This document shows, piece by piece, positions 5,740 through 6,827 of a DNA stretch of 6,827 nucleotides. Under the pieces are notes generated by a model that saw only the letters and a program-made list of their open reading frames with translations, was not told where the DNA came from and ran no database searches. A program made the translations under genes and the position numbers. Origin of the DNA: Chitinophagales bacterium. Lineage in GTDB: Bacteria > Bacteroidota > Bacteroidia > Chitinophagales > Chitinophagaceae. Each line of letters opens with the position of its first letter. Position 1 is the first letter of the stretch. The DNA is taken from positions 1-6,827 of the forward strand of contig JANXYS010000221.1 of assembly GCA_025355935.1 (NCBI GenBank), read 5' to 3'.

Positions 5740-6827
5740 GTAAGATAACTTCTATCGGCACCAGTTTACCTTCGTACAAACATGCACAGGAGTCCCTGTG
5801 TTCTTTTGCGGATGCGGTTTACAGCGCAGATGCTGCCGAAAGCAGAAAATTGAAATTTCTTTACCGGCATAGCGGGATTAACTCCCGGTATTCTGTAATC
5901 CCCGACTTTAGCTTACCTCCACAAGAGAGGATATTCTTTGCCAAACTTGATAACCTCGAACCATTCCCCGGGATAGAGGAGCGAATGACATATTACAGTA
6001 GAACGGCAACGCCCATGTCTGTAGAAGCGATTCAGAATTGTATTGAAGGAAAGATTGGCAAAGATGCAATCACGCACCTGATCACCGTTAGTTGCACGGG
6101 AATGAGCGCACCGGGCCTCGATCTTGATATCATGGAAATTATGAACCTCTCACCCACTCTTGTAAGATCATCTGTAAATTTCATGGGTTGCTATGCAGCT
6201 ATTCATGCCATGAAACTTGCCGACGCATTTTGTAAAACCACCCCGGGAGCGAATGTAGTTGTAGTATGTACCGAGCTTTGCACGCTGCATTTTCAAAAGC
6301 TGGTATCGGCGGATAATATTACAGCATCGTTATTGTTTGCTGACGGAAGTGCCGCAATGTTATTTCAAAGTGAAACAAACGATGAGGGAATTACTATCGA
6401 TCATTTCTACAGCCAGGTAAGCTTTAAAGGAAGGAAAGATATGGCCTGGCAAATTTCTTCCAAAGGGTTTTTAATGACGCTAACAGGATTTGTTCCGGAT
6501 CTCATTAAAGAAGATTTTGAACGGTTAGTTACAAACGCTTTGTCCGCATCGGGCATAAGAAGAGAAGAGATCACCCATTGGTGCATTCATCCCGGGGGAA
6601 AAAAAATACTTGATACTATTGTTCAGAGCCTCGGTATTAATACGGATAACCTCAAGCATTCATACAAAATTTTGCAGGAATATGGGAACATGAGTTCGGC
6701 TACAATTGTTTTTGTTTTAAAAGAGATGTTCGAAGAGTTTCGAGTGAGTGGTAAAAAAAGTAATGCGCGTATATTTGGAGCGGCCTTCGGCCCGGGCCTC
6801 ACGATGGAAACCTTCACAGCTAGCTAT
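5736..6827 (+). CDS. Type III polyketide synthase, chalcone/stilbene synthase family (3' end cut by window)
   Basis: A homodimeric ketosynthase that extends a CoA-linked starter with malonyl-CoA and cyclises the product, usually to a pyrone, resorcinol or phloroglucinol. The 364 codons visible run without a stop to the window edge. The catalytic triad is intact: Cys152 (FMGCYAA), His285 (CIHPGG) and Asn318 (EYGNMSSA). Also present are 'SCTGMSAPGLDLD' (119-131), 'FADGSAAM' (201-208, holding the equivalent of the CHS gatekeeper Phe215) and the C-terminal 'AAFGPGLTMETF' (349-360). This signature normally sits within some ten residues of the end, so little is missing. The start is TTG 5736, giving the typical N-terminus MSKITSIGTSLPSYKHAQ; the first in-frame ATG (5985) would remove 83 conserved residues. 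TTGA overlaps the ubiA stop, indicating translational coupling. Starter and product are not deducible by eye. Confidence 0.95.
   Translation, partial: MSKITSIGTSLPSYKHAQESLCSFADAVYSADAAESRKLKFLYRHSGINSRYSVIPDFSLPPQERIFFAKLDNLEPFPGIEERMTYYSRTATPMSVEAIQNCIEGKIGKDAITHLITVSCTGMSAPGLDLDIMEIMNLSPTLVRSSVNFMGCYAAIHAMKLADAFCKTTPGANVVVVCTELCTLHFQKLVSADNITASLLFADGSAAMLFQSETNDEGITIDHFYSQVSFKGRKDMAWQISSKGFLMTLTGFVPDLIKEDFERLVTNALSASGIRREEITHWCIHPGGKKILDTIVQSLGINTDNLKHSYKILQEYGNMSSATIVFVLKEMFEEFRVSGKKSNARIFGAAFGPGLTMETFTASY

Overview
The window looks like ordinary chromosomal DNA from a member of the Bacteroidota, most likely Chitinophagaceae or a close relative. This rests on AT-leaning DNA, the near absence of Shine-Dalgarno sequences, candidate promoters of the TAnnTTTG type, and the protein families present. 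No mobile element, tRNA, rRNA or CRISPR array was seen. The family-level placement is an inference.

Layout: (1) Positions 1-477 hold no gene I can support. (2) 478-1361 on the minus strand carries a small uncharacterised protein and, upstream of it, a PyrR-like phosphoribosyltransferase. (3) 1448-2773 on the plus strand is a membrane-anchored, two-[4Fe-4S]-cluster protein related to heterodisulfide reductase/NarI-type electron-transfer subunits. The soluble CCG-domain partner often found beside such genes is absent. (4) On the minus strand are a stand-alone response-regulator receiver protein (2929-3336), a LysE-type transporter (3515-4204) and a secreted YceI-family lipid-binding protein (4244-4783). 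YceI and LysE are 39 bp apart and may be co-transcribed. (5) Divergent from YceI across a 95-bp intergenic region, the plus strand carries a UbiA-type membrane prenyltransferase (4879-5739). It is translationally coupled through a TTGA stop/start overlap to a type III polyketide synthase (5736 to the window end), which starts with TTG and is cut by the window edge probably only a few codons before its stop.

The most interesting part is the right third. A type III polyketide synthase should make an aromatic or pyrone polyketide, and the coupled UbiA enzyme could prenylate it in the membrane. The divergently transcribed YceI protein belongs to a family with members known to bind polyisoprenoids. 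Together these suggest a meroterpenoid-like or prenylated phenolic-lipid pathway that probably continues past the right edge. The shared intergenic region contains a perfect 7-bp inverted repeat that could be a control site. The product and the YceI link are inferences.
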